A stretch of 64,000 nucleotides of DNA, taken from assembly GCA_963801475.1 (NCBI GenBank), contig CAWDEX010000001.1, forward strand, positions 434,001-498,000. The letters are read 5' to 3'. A program made the translations under genes and the position numbers. This DNA is from DAOMFB01 sp963801475. Lineage in GTDB: Bacteria; Acidobacteriota; Thermoanaerobaculia; UBA5066. Shown piece by piece: positions 1 through 11,641 of the stretch (the stretch's first letter is position 1; every line of letters begins with the position of its first letter). The notes below the pieces were generated by a model that was not told the DNA's origin, did no database searches, and worked only from the letters and a program-made list of their open reading frames with translations.

Positions 1-242
1 GGAAGGAGCGTCCCTTCGGCGATCGTCCGGACGACGCGGTGGGCGTGAAACATGGCGTCCGGGTCTTCGAAGCGCCCGCCGGGCTCGGACATGACGGTGG
101 CGTAGCGGTGAAAAGCCAGAAGGGCGACGAGGGCGCAGGCGGCAGCCAGATGGACGCGGTAGAGAAGGGGGGAGAGCTCGCGCGGAGCGGCCGGTTCCGA
201 GGCCGGTTCTCCCTTCCTCTTCCGCGCCTTCGCCGCCCCCAC
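1..242 (-). CDS. N-terminal part of a membrane protein, GT-C glycosyltransferase-like (partial)
   Basis: About 80 codons are visible before the gene runs off the left edge. From a GTG start the reading is a short basic N-terminus (VGAAKARKRKGEP), a hydrophobic helix (HLAAACALVALLAFH), then EDPDAMFHAHRVVRTIAEG. A transmembrane helix followed by an acidic Asp pair and a His/Arg segment in the first exported loop resembles the start of oligosaccharyltransferase (STT3/PglB-type) and other GT-C membrane glycosyltransferases. The frame is open to the edge and codon use is typical of the window. It is divergent from threonine synthase. Function is inferred from about 40 residues only. Confidence 0.5.
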   Translation of the reverse strand, partial: MGAAKARKRKGEPASEPAAPRELSPLLYRVHLAAACALVALLAFHRYATVMSEPGGRFEDPDAMFHAHRVVRTIAEGTLL

Positions 243-252
243 GCCCCGATGA

Positions 253-258
253 TAGGGT
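253..258 (+). promoter_or_regulatory. Possible -10 element before threonine synthase
   Basis: TAGGGT lies 6 nt before the ATG of the threonine synthase gene. It matches the spacing of other TANNNT elements in this window but departs from TAGACT, so support is weak. Confidence 0.3.
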
Positions 259-264
259 CGCGGC

Positions 265-1422
265 ATGGCGTTTTCGCATCTGGCGCACCTGCGGTGCACG
301 AAGTGCGGCCGGACGTTCGATGCGACGCGCCTGATGAACGTCTGCCCCGAGCCGGCGTGCCTCGGCGCCCTCTTCGCCGAGTACCAGTTCCTGCCGCTCA
401 AACGTGACGACACCGCCGGCCGGCCGCGGGACATCTGGCGATGGCACGAGCTGATGCCGGCCCGGCGCGAGGAGGAGATCGTGACGCTCGGCGAGGGGGG
501 AACGCCACTCCTCCATGCCGCGCGGCTCGGCGCCCGCCTCGGGATTCTGAACGTCTGGGTCAAGGAAGAGGCGGGGAATCCGACCGGCTCCTTCAAGGCG
601 CGCGGCCTCGGCGCGGCGGTGACCGTCGCCCGGTCGCTCGGCGCCCGGAAGATCGCCCTGCCGACGGCGGGAAACGCCGGGGGCGCCGCAGCGGCCTACG
701 CGGCGAAGGCCGGGCTGGAGTGCCACGTCTTCATGCCGGCCGACACGCCGAAGGTCTTCCGGATCGAGTGCGAGGCCTACGGCGCGAAGGTGACCCTCGT
801 CGACGGCCTGATCGACGACTGCGGACGCCTCGTGGCGGAGCGGAAGGACGCCGAAGGGTGGTTCGACGTGTCGACGCTCAAAGAGCCGTATCGCGTCGAG
901 GGGAAGAAGACGATGGGGTACGAGCTGGCCGAGCAGATGGGGTGGACGCTCCCCGAGGTGGTCGTCTACCCGACCGGCGGCGGCACGGGACTCATCGGCA
1001 TGTGGAAGGCCTTTGACGAGATGGAGGTCCTCGGCTGGATCGGCCCGAAACGTCCCCGGATGATCGCCGTCCAGGCCGAAGGATGCGCGCCGATCCCGAA
1101 GGCCTTCGCCGAAGGGAAGGACGTCTCGGTCCGGTTCGAGAACGCGCAAACCTACGCCAGCGGCCTCCGCGTCCCGAAGGCTTATGCCGACTACCTGATC
1201 CTGAAGATACTTCGCGTCTCGAAGGGGGAAGCCGTGACGGTCACCGACGACGAGATGCGCCGCGGCGTCGCGGAAATGGCCTCGAGCGAGGGGCTCTATG
1301 CCGCCCCCGAGGGAGGCGCCGCCTGGATCGCCGTCGAGAAGCTCCTCGCGGCGGGAAAGCTCGACCGCGGCGAGCGCGTCGTCGTCTTCGACACGGGGAC
1401 GGGCTACAAGTACGTGGAGTAG
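265..1422 (+). CDS. thrC: Threonine synthase
   Basis: PLP-dependent enzyme converting O-phosphohomoserine to threonine, cytoplasmic, last step of threonine synthesis. 385 residues. An N-terminal Cys pair (LRCTKCGRTF, then CPEPAC) forms the small zinc-ribbon-like lead typical of the archaeal/bacterial class with this start. The PLP lysine is K111 in GNPTGSFKARG. A glycine-rich phosphate-binding segment (YPTGGGTGLIGM) and the C-terminal VFDTGTGYKY follow. The ATG gives the full zinc-ribbon start. It is monocistronic and convergent with the next gene (13-nt gap). Other PLP fold-II enzymes such as threonine dehydratase are less likely given the N-terminal Cys motif. Confidence 0.9.
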   Translation: MAFSHLAHLRCTKCGRTFDATRLMNVCPEPACLGALFAEYQFLPLKRDDTAGRPRDIWRWHELMPARREEEIVTLGEGGTPLLHAARLGARLGILNVWVKEEAGNPTGSFKARGLGAAVTVARSLGARKIALPTAGNAGGAAAAYAAKAGLECHVFMPADTPKVFRIECEAYGAKVTLVDGLIDDCGRLVAERKDAEGWFDVSTLKEPYRVEGKKTMGYELAEQMGWTLPEVVVYPTGGGTGLIGMWKAFDEMEVLGWIGPKRPRMIAVQAEGCAPIPKAFAEGKDVSVRFENAQTYASGLRVPKAYADYLILKILRVSKGEAVTVTDDEMRRGVAEMASSEGLYAAPEGGAAWIAVEKLLAAGKLDRGERVVVFDTGTGYKYVE

Positions 1423-1435
1423 GGTTTCCGGCGCC

Positions 1436-1957
1436 TCACCAGCCGCAGCGCTTCAGGATGCCCCGGTTGATCTCGGAAGGAGTGGGTGGGTTCTCCGAGA
1501 GCCCGAGGGAGTGAAGCACCTCGTGAATCAGGATCGCCGTGGCGTCCGTCCGGTCCGCCTTCGCCTTCCGGAAGAACTCCGTCCGGCAGACGAAGATCGC
1601 TCCGCCTCCGACGGTCGTGTGCGCTTCGACGAAAGTCCTCTCGCACGTGTCGGTTCCCGAGCCGTCGAGAAACGAGAGCGAGGTGACGTAGGCCGTTGCG
1701 GTCAGGCCCGTCGCGGCGAGGCGCCCGGCCAGCGGCTGGCCCGTCCGGCTGTCCTCGAAGTCAAAAAGGACCTGGCGGCAGCCCGGCTTCTCCAGCCAGG
1801 CGGCCGCCAGGTTGAGGAGAGGCGGAACCCACGGGTTGAGAGACGTGTCGACCCGTGGTGCCGGGAACGTGTCGAAGGCAGCAGCGGGAAGGCCCCCGAG
1901 GAGAGCCAGCGCCATGACGGCCCCCGGCACGAGCCGGCGAGAGGCGACACGTCGCAC
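1436..1957 (-). CDS. Small secreted HExxH protein, putative zinc metalloprotease
   Basis: 173 residues. A signal peptide is clear (RRLVPGAVMALALLGGLPAAAF), so the product is exported. Near the C-terminus lies ILIHEVLHSLGLSE, a zinc-binding HExxH with metzincin-like spacing (HExxHxxGxxE), where the usual third ligand His/Asp is Glu. Two Cys pairs could form disulfides. The GTG start is chosen because GGAAGGAGG sits just upstream. The fold resembles small matrixin-like proteases, but I recognise no named family. It lies between thrC (convergent) and the winged-helix/FHA regulator (divergent). Peptidase activity is inference from one motif. Confidence 0.65.
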   Translation of the reverse strand: MRRVASRRLVPGAVMALALLGGLPAAAFDTFPAPRVDTSLNPWVPPLLNLAAAWLEKPGCRQVLFDFEDSRTGQPLAGRLAATGLTATAYVTSLSFLDGSGTDTCERTFVEAHTTVGGGAIFVCRTEFFRKAKADRTDATAILIHEVLHSLGLSENPPTPSEINRGILKRCGW

Positions 1958-2058
1958 GGGACCCTCCTTCCCGAAGGCCTTGGGCCGTTCGTTACCGCGT
2001 CAGTGGCCTTCCTCGGTCCTGTCCGAAAGCTGGCGCCGGAGGGCTCCCGAAGTCCTAG

Positions 2059-2064
2059 TAGACT
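2059..2064 (+). promoter_or_regulatory. TAGACT -10-like element for the first winged-helix/FHA gene
   Basis: Exact TAGACT 23 nt before the ATG. The same hexamer lies 22 nt before the paralogous regulator gene, so the promoter spacing is nearly conserved between the two copies. No clear -35 box is visible. Confidence 0.5.
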
Positions 2065-2087
2065 GATGATGCTTTTCTGAAAACGCG

Positions 2088-2732
2088 ATGAGGCTTCGCT
2101 TCGGCGACGTCACCTTCGATTCCGGCCGCCGGGCCCTGTTCCGGGGCCCGCGTCCGGTCCATGTCTCACCGAAGGCGTTTCAGCTTCTCGATCTGCTCCT
2201 TTCGAATCGGCCGAACGCTGTCTCGAAGGCCCAAATCATGGAGACCCTCTGGACCGACGTCGTCGTGACGGAGGGGAGCCTCGCCGCGCTGGTGAAGGAC
2301 CTTCGGAAGGCGCTCGGAGACCGCGCGGGGGACCACGTTTCAATTCGGACCGTCCACGGGTTCGGCTATGCCTTCGACGGCGCGGTCCGCGAGGTCCCGG
2401 ACGGCGTGCCCGCGCCGCATCGCCATCTTCTCGTCTGGGGAACACAGGAGATGCCGCTCGCCGAAGGGGAGAACCTCCTCGGCCGCGAACCTGCTGCGGA
2501 CCTGTGGGTCGCGCATCCCTCGATCTCCCGCGAGCATGCCCGGCTCGTCGTTACGGGGGAGAAGGCCGACATCGAAGACCGATCGAGCAAGAACGGGACG
2601 TGGCTGGGTAACCGTCGCGTCGAAGGGCGCGTGGCGCTCGCCGACGGAGACGAGATCCGCGTTGGCGAGGTGCGCCTTCTCTACCGCGGCCCGGCCACGG
2701 CACTCTCGGAGAAGACGAAGAGCGCGAGGTAA
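2088..2732 (+). CDS. Winged-helix (OmpR-type) DNA-binding protein with C-terminal FHA domain
   Basis: 214 residues. Residues 1-98 form a Trans_reg_C (OmpR/PhoB-type) winged helix: FDSGRRALFRG, then SPKAFQLLDLLLSNRPNAVS, and the wing ending TVHGFGYAF. From about residue 112 a forkhead-associated domain follows, with the phosphothreonine-binding signatures LLGRE, SISREHARL and SKNGTWLGNRRV. There is no receiver domain, so input is likely a phosphothreonine partner instead of phospho-Asp. It converges with a Ser/Thr kinase gene across a 28-nt gap and has a same-length paralog with the same arrangement further on. Role (kinase-responsive transcription factor) is inference; the domains are clear. 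Confidence 0.88.
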   Translation: MRLRFGDVTFDSGRRALFRGPRPVHVSPKAFQLLDLLLSNRPNAVSKAQIMETLWTDVVVTEGSLAALVKDLRKALGDRAGDHVSIRTVHGFGYAFDGAVREVPDGVPAPHRHLLVWGTQEMPLAEGENLLGREPAADLWVAHPSISREHARLVVTGEKADIEDRSSKNGTWLGNRRVEGRVALADGDEIRVGEVRLLYRGPATALSEKTKSAR

Positions 2733-2760
2733 GGGGCCGGACGGGCGCTGGCGAGGAGCG

Positions 2761-5451
<2,691 letters not shown>

Positions 5452-5529
5452 CGCCTCCCCGGGTCGGAGGAATCGGCGGGTCGTGTCCCCCCGGCACGTC
5501 GGCGCCCTTTCCGGCGGCCCGTGTCTTGT

Positions 5530-5740
5530 GTTACTGGAGGAATTCTATGCCCGGAAGGACTCGGGCTGCCGGACACTCCTTCGTGGCTGCCAGCCCGTCC
5601 ACCTCTGGCCCAAAGCTTTTCAGTTTCTCGAGTTGCTTCTCGCGAAACGGCCGAATGCCGTCACGAGGGCCGAGATCTTCGAATCGGTATCGGCCGGGCG
5701 GACACTCGACGAATACCCGGCTCTGTGTGCGCTGACGTAA
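5530..5740 (+). pseudogene. Truncated winged-helix regulator remnant
   Basis: One frame reads DSGCRTLLRGCQPVHL, then PKAFQFLELLLAKRPNAV and AEIFESV. This matches the first half of the winged helix of the intact paralog at 12264, then breaks off into unrelated sequence and a stop. There is no start codon, no wing and no FHA domain. The remnant lies head-to-head with the kinase start at 5451. The rest of the 5452-5778 interval holds the kinase leader and the MntA-type promoter; I see no other gene there. Confidence 0.75.
5542..5547 (-). promoter_or_regulatory. TAGAAT -10-like element for the TolB-type kinase
   Basis: On the minus strand TAGAAT lies about 90 nt before the kinase GTG, inside the conserved 66-bp block (5510-5575). 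The same hexamer is kept at 10988-10983 and 18555-18550 ahead of the other kinases. It is changed to TGGAAT at 12133-12128, where no kinase follows. Confidence 0.45.
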
Positions 5741-5762
5741 TCGCTCCGTGCCTCGCTACCGG

Positions 5763-5768
5763 TAGAAT
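5763..5768 (+). promoter_or_regulatory. TAGAAT -10-like element for the MntA/HepT pair
   Basis: TAGAAT lies 10 nt before the nucleotidyltransferase ATG, with no Shine-Dalgarno sequence between them. This is the short-leader pattern seen before many genes in this window. Confidence 0.45.
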
Positions 5769-5778
5769 CATCGCCGTC

Positions 5779-6084
5779 ATGGCTGACATCCCGCCCACTC
5801 GCTTCGATGCGACTCGCATTGCCGAATTGCGGAGACTGGCCTCCCGGTACGGAATCCACGACATCCGCGTCTTCGGCTCGTACGCTCGCGGCGACGCCCA
5901 CCCCGATAGCGACCTCGACCTGCTCGTCAGCGTAGATTACGGCCGGGGTGTGGGACGACGGCTCGTCCGGTTCTGCCTCGAAGCATCCCGGCGCCTCGGG
6001 CTGAAGGTCGACGTGGTGACCGACCAGGGCCTCGATCCCAGACTCCACGCCCGGATCTTGCGCGAAGCCCGCGCGCTCCCCTGA
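5779..6084 (+). CDS. mntA: MntA-type nucleotidyltransferase antitoxin
   Basis: 101 residues, a minimal nucleotidyltransferase. The motif GSYARGDAHPDSDLD fits the family signature GSx10DxD exactly, and a downstream Asp (LKVDVVT) supplies the third carboxylate. In characterised MntA/HepT systems this protein adds AMP groups to the HEPN toxin and silences it. A HEPN gene follows 5 nt after the stop, confirming the pair. The start is the ATG following the TAGAAT element. The pair occupies the spot where the regulator's remainder would have been. Confidence 0.85.
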   Translation: MADIPPTRFDATRIAELRRLASRYGIHDIRVFGSYARGDAHPDSDLDLLVSVDYGRGVGRRLVRFCLEASRRLGLKVDVVTDQGLDPRLHARILREARALP

Positions 6085-6089
6085 CCGTC

Positions 6090-6425
6090 GTGCTCGAAGA
6101 CCGGGAGTACCTCCTCCACGTGCAGCGGGCAATCCGGGAGATCGCCGAGCACACAGCCGGGATGTCCCGAGAAGGCTACGAAGCGGACTCCAAGACGCAG
6201 CGTGCGGTCGAGAGGAACCTCCAGATCATCGGAGAGGCAGTCCACAGGCTTTCCGATGGCTTCAAGCGAGGGAACCCGGAGATCGAATGGGATGAGGTCT
6301 ACGCGACGCGAAACGTCGTCGTTCACCACTACTTTGGCGTGGACAACGCGATCGTGTGGGACATCCTCCTGGAAGATCTTCCCCGACTTCGGGTAGTCGT
6401 CGATCGGATCCTGAGAGACGCCTGA
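6090..6425 (+). CDS. hepT: HepT-type HEPN toxin (DUF86)
   Basis: 111 residues from a GTG start. The HEPN ribonuclease motif Rx4HxY is intact in RNVVVHHYF, with the Tyr that MntA modifies in studied systems. The helical N-terminus (YLLHVQRAIREIAEHT) and QIIGEAVHRLS are typical of the DUF86 family. Predicted to cleave RNA when not modified. It forms a two-gene operon with the upstream nucleotidyltransferase and converges with the kinase-STAND gene (28-nt gap). Toxicity is inferred from the family. Confidence 0.85.
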   Translation: MLEDREYLLHVQRAIREIAEHTAGMSREGYEADSKTQRAVERNLQIIGEAVHRLSDGFKRGNPEIEWDEVYATRNVVVHHYFGVDNAIVWDILLEDLPRLRVVVDRILRDA

Positions 6426-6453
6426 CCGAACCGGCCTCGACGCGCATCTCAGT

Positions 6454-9400
6454 TCACCAGTGCGGGGCGTCCTTCCAGCCGGGGAAAGGCCCGGGTTCGA
6501 GCTTCCAGCCGTTTGGAGCCTTGGCGTCGGGCACGGCGCGGATGTTTGTGAAGGTGCGAAGCGTCGCCAGGAACTCCTCCTTGCTTCGCTTTTGAGGCGG
6601 GACTTTCGTCACGTCCGGGACGGGCCAGAGCCTGACGGTCGCGTCACTGTGTCCTGAAGAAGCGAGCCACTTGCCGTCCGGAGAGAACGCGATGTCGGCG
6701 ACGACGGCCTTGTGACCGAAGAGGAGGTGCGGCTCGCCTCCGGAGACCGGTCCGATCTGGATGGAGCTCTCTGGTCCCGGGCTGGCGACGAGGGTCTCGG
6801 TCGGGTCGAGGGCCAAGTTCCCCCCCATAGCCCGATACGGCAGCCGGACCGGAGTGCCGCCCACAAAGTCGAAACGGACAACGTCGCACCAGGGTTCTCC
6901 CTTGTACGCTTGTCCGACTCCGAACTGTCCGCGCCGGCCGACAGCGACGTTTGTGATGATGTCGGCTGACAGGACTTTCGCATTTCCGTCTCGCAGGTCG
7001 AAGAGCATCAGCCCGGTGCCGATTACGGTGCCCAAGATCCGGTCGTTGTCGATGAACAAGAACGCACCAAACGCGCCATTGTTGCCGTCATCGGCGCCCG
7101 GCACCGGCTCCAGCACCCGCTCGACGCCGGTCTCGAGGTCCCAGACGTGGATCCGCTTTTCGTTCGCGGGGCCCGCGTACAACGGAGCCGCCGCCACGCG
7201 CCGTCCATCGGGGGCGTACGCCGCGCACCACCCTCGAACGGTGCCCGGCAAGCCCTCCAGCTCGCGCGCCTCGCCCCTGTCGAGATCGATGAGCCGAAGG
7301 CGGCCGCCCGACGCCACGGCGATCTCCCTTCGTGAAGGGGCAGCGGCGATGCCCGGACCGAATGCCGCCGCCTTCGGAAGGGTCTGGAAGGTCTCCGGGG
7401 CATCGGCCGAAAGCGGCCAGGCCATCAGGTCGCCATTGAGTGTCGAAGCGACGAGGGTGGCCCCGTCGAAAGTGAAGACGATTCCGAGTGTAAAGTCCTT
7501 GCGCCAGTCGAACACTCGTGGCTGCGGGAGGCGCCAGAAGAGAAGCTGATTCCCCGTTTCGATGCCGGTGTCCGTGGCGCATCCGCGGCCCAGCGGATCC
7601 ATTGCCATGTCGCCGAGGTGGCCTTTGGAGCGAAGGACGAGTGGGCCGGCCCCCGGCGGGGCCGTCTGGTCCCAGAGCCGCACGACCTGGTAGCCCAGCT
7701 CCCTGTCATCCTTAATGAGCCATCGCGCTGTTCCGTACAGGACGTCTGGTTTCTCGGTGAGCGCCGACCCGGGCTGCGCCGGATGGACCCGAAGCGGGCG
7801 GCCGGACGCGGAGGCCGTATTCCAGATCCGGACCTCTCCGGACTTGTCGACCGCCGCCACACGCTGACCGTCGTCCGAGACGGAGATGGTCGCCAGCTCC
7901 TCGGAGTACTCCCCAAGGAGCCGCGGCGGCGAATCCTGCCGGGCCGGAGACCAGACATAGAGCTTTCGGCCGACTCCCCACGCCATGGAGGTGAAGTCCC
8001 AGTTCGCATTGAGGGAAATCACACGGTCCGGGAAATCCAGCGTCCCGATCAGCTCCTGCGCCCGGCCGTCCGGGGGCAGCCTGAAGAAGGTCCGACGGTT
8101 GCCCTCTTTCTTGAATGCCGTGCGGCAGCGGGGGCACCAGTGATCCACGGCCACTTCGTGCCTGGTGCGCCCGACTTCCCGGCCGTCCGGCAGCGACAGG
8201 ATGCGGACCTCGTCCTTGAAGACGACGGAAAGGGTCTTGCTGTCGGACCCGAAGCGGAACCCTTGAAAGGAGCCGGAGGGGGACTCTCCGGGGTCGATGG
8301 TGACGGGCTCCCGGCCGTCCTGGCTCAGGAGAAGGATCTTGTGGACCTTCTGGTTCGCCCCCCCATGCCGCACCGCGAGCCACTCCCCGTTCGGGCTGAA
8401 CATGCGGAAATAGAAGCTTTCGCCACTCGGGAGGGGAGGCGACATCACGCTTGCAGTCGGGGAGTTCTGCACGATGCGCAGGGCGAAGAACCGGGCCGCC
8501 TGCGTGTCGTCCAGCTCCACGCTCTTCGTGGCGTATGCGAGCGCCGCGGTGGGGTCGGTGTCGACCTCCATCTGGGCCAGCGCCATGAGCTTGCTCGCCT
8601 CGGCCCGGATTCTTTCGACTTCGCTCCGCCTCCAGAGGGCTCCCATGACACTCAGCCCGACAGCCAGCGCGACGAGGACGGAGCCCACGGCCGCGCGCCT
8701 CCGGCGCCTCTTGCGCTCCGATAAAGCCGCCATCGACCCGGCGAAGTCCTCCTCAAGAGACGAGAGCTTGCCCGGGTAGCGCGAGCGCCAGGCCCGGTAG
8801 TCGAGATAGGTTGGTCCGGTCCAGAGCAGGTCGTCTGACTTCCCCCGCTCCTCCCACAGGTGCGCCGCCTGCCGCAGCTGGTCGCGTAGCTGCGCCCCGT
8901 CGGCGTCCTGCGTCTGCCAGCGGACGAGGCGCGGCCAGGCGGCGAGGAGCGACTCGTGGACGATCTCGACGCGGTGACGCGCCGGCTGGCCCTCGGCCAC
9001 CTCGGTTTCCCACGAGGTCAGGAGTCGGGCGTCGATCAGCTTGCTCAGGACCGCCTCTCCGGCCGTCCGATCGCTCAGCGCCGAGAGCAGCTCCTCGCGG
9101 TCCAGCGCCGCGCGGGTCCCCTGCGCCGTGGTCAGGTTGCGGAAGATGTCGCGAACGGTCTTTTCCAGGCCGAGGCCGATCCGCTCCATCGTCTCCTCGG
9201 CGTGCCGCGCCAGCGCTCCCACCACGCCGCCGATCTCCTGATAAGCCTCGCGCGTGAGGAGCTTCCCTTCGGTTCGGCGTCGTTCCCAGAGGCGAGAGAC
9301 GGCGAAGGCCAGGAGCGGCAGCGCCCCGCGCGCCCCCTCGACGGCGCCGATCATCTCGTCCACCAGCGCGTCGTCCTCGAACCGGTAGCCGCGCTTCAAG

Positions 9401-10892
9401 GCCGGCTCGACGAGCGCTCGTCTGAGGCCTTCGCGCGTCATCGGTCCCAGGGGCGTCAGCTCTCTGAAGACAGGAGCGAGTCCGTTTTGCTCGTGGCACC
9501 GCATCATGAAGTCGTCGCGCATCGAGAGGAGGACGTGGATGTACGCCTCGCTCGCGAGCCGGCCGAGAAGCGAAGCAAACCGCGCCTGCGTCTCGGGCGG
9601 GTTGAGCGTGAATAGCTCCTCGAACTGGTCCACGACGACGAGGGCGTCTTCGTGGAATCTCCTCCAGCGCGCAAGAAGCTCGAAGGCCGTGTCGCCTTCC
9701 TCGAAGGCCGCGATCTCGCGGAGCGCCTCGGAGTCCCCGGCGAGCTGGGGTCCCAGCGCCCGGCCGAGGCCGCGCAGCGGTGCGTTTCCGGGCGTGGCCA
9801 CGATCGCGGCCCAGCCCTCCGGCCGCCTGGCCACCACGCCCGCCCGGACGAAGGACGTCTTTCCCGCCCCTGAAGGTCCGATCACCGCGAGGATCTGTCG
9901 CTCGCGCAGCCTTTCCCAGAGGGCCTCGACCTCCTTCTCGCGGCCGAAGAAGAGCGATGCGTCTTTCTCCGTGAACGACGCCATCCCCGGGTACGGGCTC
10001 CTCTCCTCCACCTCGTCGAGGAGCGCCGGGCCAGAAGGTGCCGCCAGGACCGCCTGCAGCGCCAGCCCCAGGTCGTGAGCCCCCTGGAACCGGTCCTCCG
10101 GCTCCTTCTCCAGACACCGCCGGACGATCCCGTCCAGGGCCCTCGGAATCGACGAGTCGATGGTCCCAAGGGGCGTCGGCGTCTCCTGCAGAATCGCCCC
10201 CACCGTCCCCGCCCCCGTCTCCCGCCGGAAGGGGTGCTTCTTCGCCAGAAGCTCGTACAGGACCACCCCGAGCGAGAAGAGGTCCGACCGCGTGTCCACC
10301 GCCCGCCCCTGCACCTGCTCGGGCGACGAGTACCCGACGGTCCCCATCACGACGCCGCTCTTCGTCGGGCTCGATTCCGTCAAGGCCGACGGATCGAGCG
10401 CCCTCGGCCCGGTCAGCTTCGCCAGACCGAAGTCGAGGATCTTGATCCGCCCGTCGGTGGTCAGGAAGAGGTTTTCGGGCTTGAGGTCCCGGTGGACGAT
10501 CCCCTTCTGGTGGGCGGCCGCAAGGCCCTGGGCCGTCTGGACTCCCCAGTTCAGTACCTGGCGCTGCGTCGGGGAGCGCCGTGAGACGACTTCCCGCAGG
10601 TTTTCCCCTTCCAGAAGCTCCGTCACGACGTAGGGCGTCCCTTCGTGGACGCCGACGTCGTGGACGGTGAGGATGTTGGGGTGGTTCAGCGCGGCGACGG
10701 CCTTCCCCTCGCGCTCGAAGCGGGCGAGGCGGTCGGGGTCGACTGCGACGTCGGAGCGAAGAACCTTCAGGGCAACGCGGCGGTCGAGCCGGGATCACGG
10801 GCTTCATAAACCTCGCCCATTCCCCCCGCGCCGAGAGGGGCGAGCACTTCGTACGGCCCGAGTCTCGTCCCCGCGGAGAGGCCCAAGCGCAC
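6454..10892 (-). CDS. Ser/Thr kinase-nSTAND ATPase-WD40 protein, interrupted by a frameshift
   Basis: Reading from the GTG at 10892 gives a kinase start closely matching the kinase at 5451 (LGPYEVLAPLGAGGMGEVYEARD), then a stop just ahead of the lysine strand. Restoring one base near 10786-10796 joins it to LDRRVALKVLRSD and a 1,390-codon frame; the whole then makes 1,479 residues. The remaining kinase is intact (HRDLKPEN, DFG, YSSPEQVQG). Next is an nSTAND1-type P-loop NTPase (YPGMASFTEKD, Walker A IGPSGAGKTS, Walker B ALVVVDQFEEL), a transmembrane helix (VGSVLVALAVGLSVMGALW), and WD40-type repeats. If the shift is real, translation could restart at the internal GTG at 10626 but would lack the N-lobe. 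It may instead be an assembly error. Confidence 0.8.
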
Positions 10893-11047
10893 TGCCTCCC
10901 CGGGTCGGAGGAACCGGCGGGTCGTGTCCCCCCGGCACGTCGGCGCCCTTTCCGGCGGCCCGTGTCTTGTGTTACTGGAGGAATTCTATGCCCGGAAGGA
11001 CTCGGGCTGCCGGACGCTCCTTCGTGGCTGCCAGCCCGTCCACCTCT
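10822..11047. repeat. 226-bp direct repeat, copy 2
   Basis: Near-identical to 5381-5606 with no gaps. It spans the kinase start codon at 10892, the leader with TAGAAT at 10988-10983 (minus strand), and the first codons of a second decayed regulator. Homology ends about 30 bp short of the kinase frameshift. Confidence 0.9.
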
Positions 11048-11190
11048 CGCCCGTCGAGCAAGAACGAGACGTGGGTGGGAAGCCGCCGCGTCGAAGGTCG
11101 CCTCCCGCTCTCCGACGGCGACGAAGTCCGCATCGACGAAGTGCATCTTCTCGACCGCGGCCCGGCAGAACATCAGGACGCCGCAGGAGG
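10975..11190 (+). pseudogene. Winged-helix/FHA remnant with internal deletion
   Basis: One frame gives the regulator's opening (DSGCRTLLRGCQPVHLS). About where residue 28 should continue, another frame gives the end of the FHA domain (SSKNETWVGSRRVEGRLPLS, then DGDEVRIDEVHLLDRG). The middle, roughly 135 codons, is deleted and the halves are out of frame. This is direct evidence that a full winged-helix/FHA gene once lay head-to-head with the kinase at 10892. The 10893-11203 interval contains this remnant and the kinase leader; I see no intact gene in it. Confidence 0.8.
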
Positions 11191-11203
11191 GGATAATCGT
11201 CCC

Positions 11204-11641
11204 GTGCCGAAGCCGACTCTCGAGAAGCTGATCGGACGTTTGAAGGCCTCGCTGGAAGGCCGCCCGGAGGTGCTGGAGGCGTATCTCTTCGGCTCCCGGG
11301 CCCGGGGCGACGACGGGCCGCACAGCGATCTCGACGTCGCCGTCACCCTCGCCAAGGGAACCGCGCCGGAGCCTCCGTTCGGCCATGCGGCGCGTCTCGC
11401 AGCCGATCTCATGGCGGATCTCGGCGAGAGCCGCGTCGACGTCGTCGTGCTGAACGACGCCCCGCCTCTCCTCTATCACCGCGTCCTCCGCGACGGCGTC
11501 CGCGTCCTCTCGCGGGACCTCCCCGCGACCACGACGCGGGAGGGCCGGGCGCTCTCGCGCTATTGCGACTACGTGCCGCAGGTGGCGCTGATCGACGCGG
11601 CCCACGGGGCCCGAATCGCCCGGGGAGCTTTCGGGCGATGA
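11204..11641 (+). CDS. mntA: MntA-type nucleotidyltransferase antitoxin, second copy
   Basis: 145 residues, GTG start following GGATAATCG. The motif GSRARGDDGPHSDLD again fits GSx10DxD, with VDVVVLN carrying the third Asp. It is longer than the first MntA-type protein, with a C-terminal extension, and the two are not close paralogs. The stop overlaps the next start (ATGA), so it is co-translated with a HEPN gene. Like the first pair it directly follows a decayed regulator copy. Confidence 0.83.
   Translation: MPKPTLEKLIGRLKASLEGRPEVLEAYLFGSRARGDDGPHSDLDVAVTLAKGTAPEPPFGHAARLAADLMADLGESRVDVVVLNDAPPLLYHRVLRDGVRVLSRDLPATTTREGRALSRYCDYVPQVALIDAAHGARIARGAFGR

Noticed and set aside
5452..5778. A riboswitch or small RNA in the kinase/toxin spacer
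   Set aside because: The sequence is explained by the regulator remnant and leader repeat; no conserved riboswitch core was seen.
10780..10800. Programmed frameshift in the kinase-STAND gene
   Set aside because: No slippery heptamer or following hairpin is seen; a deletion or sequencing error fits better.
8753..11605. 950-codon open frame on the minus strand across the kinase-STAND gene
   Set aside because: It only looks like a kinase for a few residues in the wrong frame and lacks any domain; its length reflects GC bias and the frameshift.
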